From positions 1-31,144 of the forward strand of contig JBDREX010000062.1 of NCBI GenBank assembly GCA_043819345.1: 31,144 nt of DNA, in the 5' to 3' direction. The translations under genes and the position numbers were made by a program. Every line of letters starts with the position of its first letter. The first letter of the stretch is position 1. Positions 1-8,271 of this stretch are shown here, piece by piece. The notes under the pieces were generated by a model. It was not told the origin of the DNA. It searched no databases and saw nothing but the letters and a program-made list of their open reading frames with translations. The DNA comes from CAYRDK01 sp043819345. GTDB taxonomy: Bacteria > Omnitrophota > Gorgyraeia > Velamenicoccales > Velamenicoccaceae.

Positions 1-191
1 CACGACACAAGGAAAAACTCAAAACCCTAAACCCAAAATCCGAATGTTGAAGCACGAAACAATTTTCAAATAATTTAAATCCAAATAACAAAAACAAATA
101 ATCCAATCAGTTTAGAGCATTAAAGCTTTTTGAACTTTGAATTTGTTTCGGATTTCGAATTTCGTAATTCGGATTTAATGCGCTTCTTGCA
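1..191. repeat. AT-rich intergenic repeat region
   Basis: No gene is supported here. The stretch is AT-rich and built from iterated short words: TTCGGATTTCG, GAATTTCG and AATTCGGATTT near 145-178, and CAAATAA, CCAAATAA and ACAAATAATCC near 65-105. It lies just downstream of the pilB-like stop codon. I recall similar TTCG/GAATT-rich intergenic blocks from genomes of uncultured bacteria, but could not compare here. A 60-residue ORF starting at 130 is an accidental reading of the repeat. Confidence 0.5.
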
Positions 192-1892
192 TTATCCCAA
201 TTCCGTCACTCTCATTACTTCTTCCGGTGTTGTCAGGCCTTCACGAATCTTACTCCAGCCTTCCCGAAGCAAAGACCTTAAACCCAACTGCAATGCTTTC
301 TTCTTAATCTGAGATGCGGACGCCTTATCTAAAATCAACTGCCGTATCTCTTCTGTGATCAACAAAATCTCATAAATAGCGATTCGGCCTTTATAACCTG
401 TAAACTTACACGTTTCACACCCTTTGCCCCGAAAAATACTTTTTGGCTTCTCAAATACCTCCAGAGCATCTTTAAAAACACCTTTGCCGTGTTCGGCTTC
501 CACAAAAGGAATCTCTTCTTTGCATTCATTGCATATCGTACGCACAAGGCGCTGTGCAATAAAAGCCTGTACACTTGACGCCACCAAATACGGTTCAAGC
601 CCCATATCAATCAACCTGGTAACACCAGATGAGGCATCGTTCGTGTGCAGCGTTGAAAAGACCAAGTGGCCTGTCAAAGCCGTACGGATAGCAAGTTCAG
701 CCGTCTCAAAATCTCTGACCTCTCCGACCATCATGATATCCGGGTCATGCCTTAAGAGGTTACGCAAAACGCTGGCAAACGTCAAACCGATCTTGGCATT
801 TGTCTGTACTTGTGTCACGCCCGTAAGGTCATACTCAATCGGGTCTTCTATCGTAATAATTTTAACAGGCGGTTTGTTTAATTTTGATAAAAAAGAATAT
901 AGAGTCGTTGTTTTTCCTGAACCCGTCGGGCCCGTAAGAAAAATAATGCCATGAGGCTTTTCTAAGAGCTGTTCGACCATGCTAAAATCCTGTGCGTTCA
1001 TTCCCAGGTCATTAATGCTAAAGAGCATCTGTGTCGGCAGAATCCTGATAACCAGATTTTCCCCATAAAGCGTCGGAATAATAGAAATACGCAAATCTAC
1101 ATCTAATTCCCCCAGCTTAACTCTGGCGCGGCCATCTTGAGGCAGGCGGCGCTCCACAATATCCATGCTAGCGATAATCTTGATTCGGCTTGTAATCGCC
1201 ATGTGTAATTGTTTAATCGTATTCGGCATCGTAACATCATACAAAATACCATCAATACGATACCGCACCTTGACGCGATCCCGATAAGGTTCAATGTGAA
1301 TATCCGTCGCGCGCGATTGAATCGCTTCAGCTAAAATTTGATTAACCAGCTTTACAACCGAGGCGTCCTGCGCCATCTTCTCCGGCGAATCAAGATCCAC
1401 AACACCATCTTCTACTTTTTTTTGCGCTGGCTCCTTTTTGTCCAAGATCCCTTCCACAATAGCCGCGCCCATTCCATAATAAGCCTTGATCGCATTCATA
1501 ATTTCCGATTCAGACGCCAATACAACATCAACGCTCAGCCCAAGATGAAACTTTATGTCCTCTGTTGGCCAGACATCTAACGGATTAGAAATAGCGATTG
1601 TCAAGCGGCCGTCTTTCAAGGCAAGAGGCATAAATTTGTAGTGCCAGACAAACCTGGCCGGAACAGCCTTAACCACTTCGGAAGGAATAACTTTGTCTTT
1701 GAGACTTGATAAATACTGTAGTGAAAGCTGTTCCGCCAGCGTCATCAACAGTTGATTTTCAGAAATAAAGCCCATCCGAATCATGACTTTTCCTAAAAAT
1801 TCACCCGTCTTCTCATGTTCTCTGACAGCAACATCCACCTGCGCCTGATTTACAATCCCCTTTTTAATTAAAATTTCACCAAGCTTTAACAT
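192..1892 (-). CDS. GspE/PilB-family secretion or type IV pilus assembly ATPase
   Basis: This is a hexameric cytoplasmic ATPase that powers type IV pilus extension or type II secretion. At 566 residues it has normal family length. Residues 1-135 form an MshEN-type N-terminal domain. The core has Walker A GPTGSGKTTT (321-330), an Asp-box with DPDIMMVGEVRD, and the His-box region ending FSTLHTND. Near 465-510 two CxxC pairs (CNEC, CETC) form the zinc site typical of PilB and GspE but absent from PilT. The start ATG has AAAGGA five bases upstream. The gene follows the ATP synthase beta gene by about 80 bases on the same strand, so it may be cotranscribed. No pilin, PilC or GspF gene is in the window, so pilus and secretion roles cannot be separated. 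Confidence 0.93.
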   Translation of the reverse strand: MLKLGEILIKKGIVNQAQVDVAVREHEKTGEFLGKVMIRMGFISENQLLMTLAEQLSLQYLSSLKDKVIPSEVVKAVPARFVWHYKFMPLALKDGRLTIAISNPLDVWPTEDIKFHLGLSVDVVLASESEIMNAIKAYYGMGAAIVEGILDKKEPAQKKVEDGVVDLDSPEKMAQDASVVKLVNQILAEAIQSRATDIHIEPYRDRVKVRYRIDGILYDVTMPNTIKQLHMAITSRIKIIASMDIVERRLPQDGRARVKLGELDVDLRISIIPTLYGENLVIRILPTQMLFSINDLGMNAQDFSMVEQLLEKPHGIIFLTGPTGSGKTTTLYSFLSKLNKPPVKIITIEDPIEYDLTGVTQVQTNAKIGLTFASVLRNLLRHDPDIMMVGEVRDFETAELAIRTALTGHLVFSTLHTNDASSGVTRLIDMGLEPYLVASSVQAFIAQRLVRTICNECKEEIPFVEAEHGKGVFKDALEVFEKPKSIFRGKGCETCKFTGYKGRIAIYEILLITEEIRQLILDKASASQIKKKALQLGLRSLLREGWSKIREGLTTPEEVMRVTELG

Positions 1893-1927
1893 ATCATTCC
1901 TTTATTTATTAGCGGGTGCTCGAATAA

Positions 1928-1974
1928 GCGGGTTCAACTCGCCAACTCGCTAACTCATTAACCCGCCAACACAC
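1928..1974. repeat. tandem octamer repeat with flanking inverted repeat
   Basis: Five contiguous 8-base units occupy 1935-1974: CAACTCGC, CAACTCGC, TAACTCAT, TAACCCGC, CAACACAC. The last unit runs into the stop codon of the beta gene. GCGGGTT (1928-1934) is complementary to AACCCGC (1960-1966). Read on the minus strand the unit is GTTRRCGN. The same unit occurs upstream of the beta gene at 3395-3426 in the opposite orientation. Confidence 0.7.
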
Positions 1975-3380
1975 TATCCCGTAAGCGCGCCCTTCATATA
2001 AAAATCTTCATCGGGAGTATTATCAACACGCCCGGCAATAATTTTTTCGCACCCAACCAGCGTCTCTTCCAACGGCACATACTGGCCTTTTCTATTGGTA
2101 TAAACCTCAGCGGTAAAAAACGGCTGGGTTAGGAAATTATCTAATTTTCTGGCTCGATGAAAAATAACGCGGTCATTTTTCGGAAGCTCTTCAACACCAA
2201 TGATCGCAACAATACGCTGAAGCTCCTCATACTTATGAAACAAACGAATAACCTCCTGCGCAACTTCAAAATGCCTCTTACCAACAACACGCGGATTTAA
2301 AAAGGCCGATGATGACATCAAAGGGTCTATCGCCGGATACAACCCTTTCTGCACCCTCAAACGCGACAAGACAAGGATAGAGTCCAGATGGCTAAAAATA
2401 CATACTACCGCCGGATCTGTCAAATCGTCAGCAGGAACATAAACAGCTTCTATGGATGTAATAGCCGCGCCCTGGCGTGAACGAATACGCTCGTGAAAAC
2501 TGCCAATTTCACTGGTCAGAGTCGGCTGATATCCTGTTTCCGACGGAATACGCCCGAGCAAAGCGGACAATTCGCTTCCCGCCTGGGCAAACCTGAACAC
2601 GTTATCAATTAAAAGCAAAACACTATTTCCTTTATCCTGCAAAGACTCAGCTATTGTAATCCCTGTTGAAACAATTTCAAAACGAGCACCCGGCGACTCG
2701 TCCATCTGCCCAAAAACAAGAACCGCTTGAGGCAAAATATCGCTTCTGACAAACTCAAAATAAAGCTCATTACCTTCCCTGATACGCTCTCCGGCCCCTG
2801 TAAAAACACAGAGCCACTGTTGCTTCTTAATAATATTATGAATAATTTCTAACGTCAAAAGGCTCTTACCCAAAGCCGCACCGCCTAAAATTCCTGTTTT
2901 AGTATTTTTTAATAGCGGGAACAACAGATCAATCATCTTAATGCCTGTTTCTATGATTTCATAATCGTCGCCCTTCTTTTTGCTTAAATCGATTTTTTCT
3001 TTTTTAGACTCCTGCCGCACCGCAAAATATTCTTTTGCCTCAATTTTGCCCTTTTTGTCAATCGGTTCACCTAAAACATTCAAAACCCTGCCCAAAGCGG
3101 CTTCTCCTGAAGGCACAACCAACGACTTGCCCGTCCGCTTAACCAAACCGTCTCTTCTCAAACCATAAGTCGGCGTCAACGCGATACAACGAGCCAGGCT
3201 GCCTTTCACATGTTCAACAACCTCCAGCACAATCTTTTGAGCATCATACGTAACCGTTTCTAAAATCTCATAAATAACAGGCAAGTCATCTTCCGATGGA
3301 AAAACAACATCAACAACCGGCCCATGCACAGCCTGAACTTTCCCATCTACCAAATTTTTTTTATTTTTATCTGCTTCCAT
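1974..3380 (-). CDS. atpD: F-type ATP synthase beta subunit (divergent)
   Basis: Catalytic subunit of the F1 sector. From the chosen start the protein has 468 residues, close to the usual 460-480. The family architecture is complete: N-terminal beta barrel, nucleotide-binding domain, C-terminal helices. The P-loop reads GGAALGKS where most read GGAGVGKT, still fitting the Walker A rule. The catalytic Glu/Arg segment GERIREGNEL, the LLLIDNVFRF Walker B strand and ALLGRIPSETGYQPTL are kept. The DELSEED region has drifted to EELPKND. The ATG at 3380 is preferred to the GTG at 3386 because AAAGG lies five bases before it. The gene comes last among the F1 genes, about 160 bases after gamma. Catalytic residues look intact, so an active enzyme is likely, but the divergence points to a non-standard F-ATPase lineage. 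Confidence 0.93.
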   Translation of the reverse strand: MEADKNKKNLVDGKVQAVHGPVVDVVFPSEDDLPVIYEILETVTYDAQKIVLEVVEHVKGSLARCIALTPTYGLRRDGLVKRTGKSLVVPSGEAALGRVLNVLGEPIDKKGKIEAKEYFAVRQESKKEKIDLSKKKGDDYEIIETGIKMIDLLFPLLKNTKTGILGGAALGKSLLTLEIIHNIIKKQQWLCVFTGAGERIREGNELYFEFVRSDILPQAVLVFGQMDESPGARFEIVSTGITIAESLQDKGNSVLLLIDNVFRFAQAGSELSALLGRIPSETGYQPTLTSEIGSFHERIRSRQGAAITSIEAVYVPADDLTDPAVVCIFSHLDSILVLSRLRVQKGLYPAIDPLMSSSAFLNPRVVGKRHFEVAQEVIRLFHKYEELQRIVAIIGVEELPKNDRVIFHRARKLDNFLTQPFFTAEVYTNRKGQYVPLEETLVGCEKIIAGRVDNTPDEDFYMKGALTG

Positions 3381-3394
3381 GTCCACCTTTAATC

Positions 3395-3450
3395 TGTTGG
3401 TGTGTTGACGAGTTTACGTGTTAACGGGATAAAACTATCCGCTCGTCAAC
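3395..3450. repeat. octamer repeat plus long hairpin upstream of the beta gene
   Basis: Four 8-base units occupy 3395-3426: TGTTGGTG, TGTTGACG, AGTTTACG, TGTTAACG. A perfect 9-bp inverted repeat follows: GTTGACGAG (3404-3412) with CTCGTCAAC (3442-3450). An inner pairing GGATA (3427-3431) with TATCC (3436-3440) is also possible. The array lies in the leader of the beta gene, within the gamma-beta gap. Confidence 0.65.
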
Positions 3451-3542
3451 TCTTAACAAATCCAACTGTCCTTGCAAACACTTTTTCTTTTCTGTCTTCG
3501 CGAGTAAGCGCAAAAAACAAAACAATCTTCTTTAAGGCCGGT

Positions 3543-4400
3543 TTATTTCAAACTTAACCGAGAGGCAAAAATCTCACGAATATTTTTATCACTGCGCGCG
3601 TGAAGATGCTTAAAATACTCATACATTAATTTTTTATTAGTATTCATGCTTTCTTCGTAGCTGCCTTCCAAATGAATAATGCGTGCCGCACATTCAGAAA
3701 GCTTGCTATCCCATAAAATCTCATACAGCTTTTGCATAACCCACATCTTCACAAGATAATCCATAACCGCATCCGATGTTGGCTCAATCAAAAAATGTTC
3801 TGCTTTCAATACGCTATCGCTCATCTGGAATTCCTGCCGTAAAACATCATCACAGGGCAAGATTTTTACCATATCTACCCGCTGGACAGTTAACGACAAA
3901 AACCGAGGGTAAACCACGACAACTCTTGAAACCTCTTTTTTTAAAAATTTTGCGATCAATAAATCACGAATAGCGGTCGCGCGCTTATATGTAATATCAT
4001 CACCAATCCCGGGCAAAAATGTAAAAGCTTTTGACTGTGTTTCCGATAAATAACGAGCCCCTCGTTCTCCAACAACAAGTAGTTCATCCTGGCCTGCGGC
4101 CTGCTCCATCCCGGCATTTAAAACCTGCGCGTTAAGACTGCCGACAAAACCTTCATCAGATGTAATCATTAAAACAGCTTTTGGCAAATCAGTTCTTTCC
4201 GTCAAAAAAGCATGTTTAAAACGACAAATTTTCGCGATAGATAAAAAATCTTCCAGCCGCATTTTAAATTCTTCTGCGCCCGTTTTTTTCTGCTGCAAGC
4301 TTCTAAATTGGCTCGCGGTCGCCCATTTCAACACTTCAATCATCTCACGAAGCTCTTTAGCAAATCTTAAATTCTCTCTGAGCTTGACTAAAGGAATCAT
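3543..4400 (-). CDS. atpG: F-type ATP synthase gamma subunit (divergent)
   Basis: Central rotor shaft of F1. The N-terminal helix MIPLVKLRENLRFAKELREM matches the usual gamma start, where a basic helix enters the alpha-beta ring. The ITSDEGFVGSLN segment corresponds to the conserved gamma motif ISTDRGLCGGLN. The C-terminal helix carries ARIIHLEGSYEESMNTNKKL, matching the MxAAxxNA region. A longer reading from a TTG at 4463 is possible and has GAGG four bases before it. I prefer the ATG at 4400 because the extra 21 residues do not look like gamma, and the shorter form of 285 residues equals the normal family length. The gene follows alpha and precedes beta, as in most atp operons. Confidence 0.88.
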   Translation of the reverse strand: MIPLVKLRENLRFAKELREMIEVLKWATASQFRSLQQKKTGAEEFKMRLEDFLSIAKICRFKHAFLTERTDLPKAVLMITSDEGFVGSLNAQVLNAGMEQAAGQDELLVVGERGARYLSETQSKAFTFLPGIGDDITYKRATAIRDLLIAKFLKKEVSRVVVVYPRFLSLTVQRVDMVKILPCDDVLRQEFQMSDSVLKAEHFLIEPTSDAVMDYLVKMWVMQKLYEILWDSKLSECAARIIHLEGSYEESMNTNKKLMYEYFKHLHARSDKNIREIFASRLSLK

Positions 4401-4480
4401 AAAAATATCCGCCGTTCGTGTTTTGTCGTTCGTGACGCGTGTTATAGAAAATCCGATTGGCAAATAACCTCATACAAAAC

Positions 4481-5968
4481 TTAAACAACTTTCTTCTCCC
4501 GAAAGAAGGCCATAAAAGCCTTGTCCAGGCCTTCCTTAATTTGCACAGTTAAGGACCTTTTTGATTCCAAGTCTTTAAGAAGCTCCGCATACTTTACTTC
4601 CAAAAACTCAAAAATTTCTGTCATAAAAATTTTTAAGCCTTCCGGGGAAAGAATCTCCAAAATTTTTCTCTTAAAAGCGTAAAGCTGAATAATCATCGCG
4701 ATTTCGCCAACAGGCTTATGCGCGTCCTGCATCAATAACTGGCTCAGGGCTTCGCCTCTCCTCATCTTTTCAGAAATTTCTGTTGAAAGCTTGGTCCGCA
4801 CACGCATCAATCTTAGGAGTTCCTTATACTGGGCATAGTCCAGCCGCAAAGTATCGCTAACTTCACGCAATGCTTCACTTTGCACTTTGCTGCCAATACG
4901 TGAAACAGACAGCCCCAAGTCAATGGCGGGTTTAAACCCTTCATGAAAAAGAGAGCTTGCAACATATATCTGCCCATCCGTCATAGAAACAAGGTTGCTC
5001 TGTACATAACCTGTAATATCACCCTGCAGCGTTTCAACAATCGGCAAAAAAGTCATAGAGCCAGAGCCCATTTCTGAATTAAGGCGGCCGGCTCGTTCCA
5101 TCAATTGAGAATGCAGGTAAAAAATATCCCCGGGATAAGCTTCTCTTCCCGGAGAACGCTCCAACAAAAGAGAAAGTTCGCGGTATATCCACGCGTGCTT
5201 TGTTAAATCATCAAAGACAACGAGCGCATCGCGCCCGGTGTACATAAAATATTCACCTATAGTTGCCGCCACATAAGGCGCTAAATACTGCTCACCCGAC
5301 GAAGAAGAAGCAGACGCAGAAACAACAACCGTGTAATCCATCGCGCCGGCTTCTTTTAAAATATCAATGATTTTTATCAGAGAAGAATTCGCTCCACCCA
5401 CCCAGCAATAGACACAAAAAACATTTTTACCTTTTTGGTTAATGATCGCATCCAGTGCCAAAGCGGTTTTTCCTGTCTGTCTGTCGCCAATAATGAGTTC
5501 TCTCTGCCCTTTGCCAATAGGAATAATGGTATCTAAGATCTTAATACCGGTATGGAATTGCTCGCTTAATGGCAATCGATCCAAAACAGCGGGGGCACGC
5601 CGAAAAACAGGCGCTGCAACATCGCTCTCAATAGCCTTCTCTTTACTGTCTAAGGGCTCTCCCAGGCTATTGATAACACGGCCGAGAAAGGCCTCTCCCG
5701 CGGGAAGAGAAAAAACTTCGTTACGGCTTGTCACTGTTGAACCCAGGCGGATCGCTGTTTCATCTCCCAACACAAAAGCCATAACCTGTGCCGCATCAAA
5801 ATCAATAACCAGGCCTTTTCTCCCCGATTCAGCAAATTCCACAATCTGGCCAAAAATACACGATGGCAATCCTTCTATTTTGACAATGCCTCTCTTAATC
5901 TCTTTGACAACACCAACCTCTTTGATCTCAAAAGGCTCAATTTTAAAAATACGCTCTTGCTCTGTCAT
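4481..5968 (-). CDS. atpA: F-type ATP synthase alpha subunit
   Basis: Non-catalytic nucleotide-binding subunit of F1, 495 residues (family about 500-510). The P-loop reads GDRQTGKT, the classic alpha motif. AGRLNSEMGSGSMTFLPIVE and LGLSVSRIGSKVQ are present. The latter carries the Arg finger that reaches the beta catalytic site. The N-terminus is shorter than usual, which matters because the alpha N-terminus normally binds the delta subunit, here fused to b. The start ATG has AAGGATG just upstream and lies 20 bases after the b/delta stop, so the two are translated from one message. Confidence 0.95.
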   Translation of the reverse strand: MTEQERIFKIEPFEIKEVGVVKEIKRGIVKIEGLPSCIFGQIVEFAESGRKGLVIDFDAAQVMAFVLGDETAIRLGSTVTSRNEVFSLPAGEAFLGRVINSLGEPLDSKEKAIESDVAAPVFRRAPAVLDRLPLSEQFHTGIKILDTIIPIGKGQRELIIGDRQTGKTALALDAIINQKGKNVFCVYCWVGGANSSLIKIIDILKEAGAMDYTVVVSASASSSSGEQYLAPYVAATIGEYFMYTGRDALVVFDDLTKHAWIYRELSLLLERSPGREAYPGDIFYLHSQLMERAGRLNSEMGSGSMTFLPIVETLQGDITGYVQSNLVSMTDGQIYVASSLFHEGFKPAIDLGLSVSRIGSKVQSEALREVSDTLRLDYAQYKELLRLMRVRTKLSTEISEKMRRGEALSQLLMQDAHKPVGEIAMIIQLYAFKRKILEILSPEGLKIFMTEIFEFLEVKYAELLKDLESKRSLTVQIKEGLDKAFMAFFREKKVV

Positions 5969-5988
5969 AACATCCTTACAGGATTTGG

Positions 5989-6708
5989 CTACTTGGTACG
6001 CAAAAACTGCATAACCTTGTTAAATTTATTCTTAATGCTGCCATCTACAACCAAGCCTCCCAGCTGAACAATCAGGCCGGCAACCAACGCCTCATCTACA
6101 ACCTCTTCCAGAACAACTGAATTGCCCATTTTTTCTTCAATGGCTTCTTTCAAGTTTTTCTTTTCTTGTTCATTAAGCGCGACAGGCGTTGTAACCACAA
6201 CTTCGCTGGTTTTAATAGAAAATTTTGCCTGATCAATTTTCTTAAACTCTTCAATCAGCGCATCAATCATCTGCGTATGCAGCATTAGCTTGTCTTTTTG
6301 AGCAAAAGTATACCTGATTAACTCCGTCGCCAGGACAACGGCTTTTTGATCCACGCAAGCCAAAATCTCACTCTCCCGTTTTTTCGCATGCTCTAAGGAT
6401 TCAGCCATAATCTTTTTCGCTTCTTCTTGGGCGTTCCCCGCGCTTTCTTCAATAACGTGTTCAGCTTTTTTCTTAGCCTCGTCTATGATATAGCGCGCTT
6501 CTTCTTTGCTTCGAGCGATCTCACTTTGGGCCTGAGCCTTAGCACGTTCAATCTCTTTATTCAGAATTTCCTCTTTCTCAAGGCTCTCCTGATGCAACAC
6601 CTGTAATCTTTTGAGCGCAATCTTAAGCTGTGTGCCAAAAAAAAGGTGCAAAACAGCGACAATCACGGCAAAGGTCAATATCTGAAAAAAGACTAATTGA
6701 ATAACCAT
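5989..6708 (-). CDS. atpF: ATP synthase b subunit fused to delta-like C-terminal domain
   Basis: Peripheral stalk protein of 239 residues. One membrane helix lies at residues 3-25. A long charged coiled coil (about 35-130) is rich in Ala, Glu and Lys, as in b subunits. From about residue 165 the sequence changes to a delta/OSCP-like C-terminal domain. It contains VVTTPVALNEQEKKNLKEAI and ends ALVAGLIVQLGGLVVDGSI, which matches the delta signature. The delta N-terminal helical bundle is missing. N-type F-ATPases also have enlarged b subunits with a delta-like tail. The ATG at 6708 is chosen over a GTG at 6714 because AGGAG sits five bases before it. No separate delta gene exists here. Confidence 0.85.
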   Translation of the reverse strand: MVIQLVFFQILTFAVIVAVLHLFFGTQLKIALKRLQVLHQESLEKEEILNKEIERAKAQAQSEIARSKEEARYIIDEAKKKAEHVIEESAGNAQEEAKKIMAESLEHAKKRESEILACVDQKAVVLATELIRYTFAQKDKLMLHTQMIDALIEEFKKIDQAKFSIKTSEVVVTTPVALNEQEKKNLKEAIEEKMGNSVVLEEVVDEALVAGLIVQLGGLVVDGSIKNKFNKVMQFLRTK

Positions 6709-6730
6709 GCGCACTCCTACAAAAAGTTAT

Positions 6731-6943
6731 TTACTTAAACAGATTATAAATAATGATTAAAGCGATAACCGCAATACCCTCGGCAAATAAGAACGCGAAC
6801 ATCAGCGCGACCAAAATCTTTGGAGAAGCCGACGGATTCCGGCCTAGGGCCTTAATAGCGCTATGGCCGACAACCGCGATAATTAAAGAAGGCCCAAGCG
6901 TCGAGATAAACATGATCAAAGCAATCGTTAGATTTCGTAACAT
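6731..6943 (-). CDS. atpE: ATP synthase c subunit, proton-type
   Basis: Proteolipid that forms the membrane rotor ring, 70 residues as two helices. The polar loop is RNP (35-37), where most read RQP. The ion-binding carboxylate is Glu55 in FAEGIAV, exactly 20 residues after Arg35, as in known c subunits. The residues that with this Glu bind sodium are absent: the position equivalent to Gln32 of the Ilyobacter protein is Ile, and the residue after the Glu is Gly rather than Ser or Thr. I therefore infer proton coupling. The usual GxGxGxG packing motif of helix 1 is largely lost (SLIIAVVGHSA). AAAGGA precedes the ATG. Confidence 0.9.
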   Translation of the reverse strand: MLRNLTIALIMFISTLGPSLIIAVVGHSAIKALGRNPSASPKILVALMFAFLFAEGIAVIALIIIYNLFK

Positions 6944-6957
6944 AGTTTTCCTTTAGC

Positions 6958-7242
6958 TTATTCAACTAAAACGATCAGCTCATTTCTTTTCATGCGAGCC
7001 AAACCGCCATTTATACGTATCGGTTTTATATCCTCGGAAGTGTTTTTGTCAGAAAAGCGGCCTCTACTAAAAAAGCCTTTTTGAGATAACGATTTAAGCC
7101 TGATGTTTCCTTTGCGAAGCGCCACAAAAATTTGCTCATGATCATCCATAATCGTCAATTCCCCGCCGCGAGCCGGTAAAACCGCCTCGGAAACAAGGCC
7201 ATCAAAAAGCGCGCGCTCCGCATTCATGATTAAAATCTTCAT
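6958..7242 (-). CDS. atpC: ATP synthase epsilon subunit, short form
   Basis: A 94-residue protein with the epsilon N-terminal beta-sandwich pattern. MKILIMNAERALFDGLVSEA resembles the usual start with its FDG turn. VLPARGGELTIMDDHEQIFV matches the typical PxxxGEFGVLPxHxP stretch, and INGGLARMKRNELIVLVE matches the strand GGFxxVxxNxVxVL. The C-terminal helical hairpin, which in many bacteria acts as an ATPase inhibitor, is absent. Residues 45-75 are poorly conserved. It precedes the c subunit by 14 bases and follows the response regulator gene by 15. There is no clear ribosome binding site, so it may depend on translation of the upstream gene. Confidence 0.8.
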   Translation of the reverse strand: MKILIMNAERALFDGLVSEAVLPARGGELTIMDDHEQIFVALRKGNIRLKSLSQKGFFSRGRFSDKNTSEDIKPIRINGGLARMKRNELIVLVE

Positions 7243-7257
7243 AGAAAAATACTTGGA

Positions 7258-8136
7258 TCAGGCAAAACAAACCTTATCTTTGCCCGTTTCTTTGGCCTGA
7301 TAAAGAGCTTTGTCAGCTTTATCAATCAATACATCCTTCTCTGTAGCGTCCGTAGGATAATCAGCAACCCCCATACTCACCGTTGTCGGAAGGCTTAAGC
7401 GCACAAGGCCCAAAATTCTTTCTGCCGCCAGAGCGGCGCCTTTTTTATCCGTCTCTATCATTAAAATCACAAATTCTTCGCCACCATAACGAAATACCAT
7501 ATCTAAATTTCTTATGGAACGAACAAAAAGATTGGTCATGCCTTTAAGCAATTCATCACCGGCCATGTGGCCATTAACATCATTATATTTTTTAAAATTA
7601 TCGACATCTGTCATGACGAGAGAAAGATGCTGAGGATATCGTCTAGCGCGGGAAATTTCGCGATCTAAAACTTCGTGTAAATAGCGATGATTATAGACAC
7701 CTGTTAAACCATCCAAAATAGACAAATCATAATAATAGGATTTCTTATCGGCTTCGGCCATAAGAAAATAACGCTCAACCGCGTGTTCAACGACAATTCT
7801 AATTTCGCTTGGATTAAAAGGCTTGGTAATATAGCCAAAAGCGCCATCCTCCATCACCTCAATCGCAGAATTAATAAAAAGGTAGGGCGTAATTACAATA
7901 ACGCTAGTCTTTGGATCAATATTCTTAACGGCCCGGACCAGCTCAGATCCTGAGGTATCAGGCATACGCAATTCAGCTATTACGACAGCACAATGCGTGT
8001 CCTTAAGCATCTTCAGGCCCTCTTTAGATGAAAAAACTACATTGACGTTATGGCCAGCCGCAAAAAGAACAGAGCCGAGTGTTTCCGCCGCTTCCTTCTC
8101 ATCCACAATAACCAGAATATCAGCGCTATGCTGCAT
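7258..8136 (-). CDS. Response regulator with GGDEF domain (probable diguanylate cyclase)
   Basis: 292 residues: receiver domain 1-125, linker, GGDEF domain about 130-290. The active site reads GGEEF (218-222). The product-binding I-site RNLD (209-212) sits at the standard distance before it, so synthesis of c-di-GMP with feedback inhibition is likely. In the receiver, the phospho-accepting Asp is replaced by Glu55 (IAELRMP where most read LLDLRMP). Such a change often mimics phosphorylation or abolishes it, so this receiver may not respond to a kinase. The start ATG has GAGGGG nine bases upstream. The gene is first in the unit that continues into the ATP synthase genes with a 15-base gap. Confidence 0.88.
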   Translation of the reverse strand: MQHSADILVIVDEKEAAETLGSVLFAAGHNVNVVFSSKEGLKMLKDTHCAVVIAELRMPDTSGSELVRAVKNIDPKTSVIVITPYLFINSAIEVMEDGAFGYITKPFNPSEIRIVVEHAVERYFLMAEADKKSYYYDLSILDGLTGVYNHRYLHEVLDREISRARRYPQHLSLVMTDVDNFKKYNDVNGHMAGDELLKGMTNLFVRSIRNLDMVFRYGGEEFVILMIETDKKGAALAAERILGLVRLSLPTTVSMGVADYPTDATEKDVLIDKADKALYQAKETGKDKVCFA

Positions 8137-8271
8137 AAAGAAATCCCCTCTTTAATACTTCTTGCATGTTTTAAACATATCGCTAAAAAACACCGATTTC
8201 ACGCAGTGCAATAACGGTCAAAAGATGTTGCTCTGTTTATATTTTAACATATTCGCAGCTCATGCGTAAGT

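Noticed and set aside
424..954. 176-residue plus-strand ORF inside the pilB-like gene
   Set aside because: Antisense shadow of a clearly coding gene; no recognisable domain.
1935..3426. CRISPR array
   Set aside because: The octamer repeats are contiguous with no spacers and are far shorter than CRISPR repeats; no cas gene is present.
5442..6014. 190-residue plus-strand ORF inside the alpha-subunit gene
   Set aside because: Antisense shadow of atpA.
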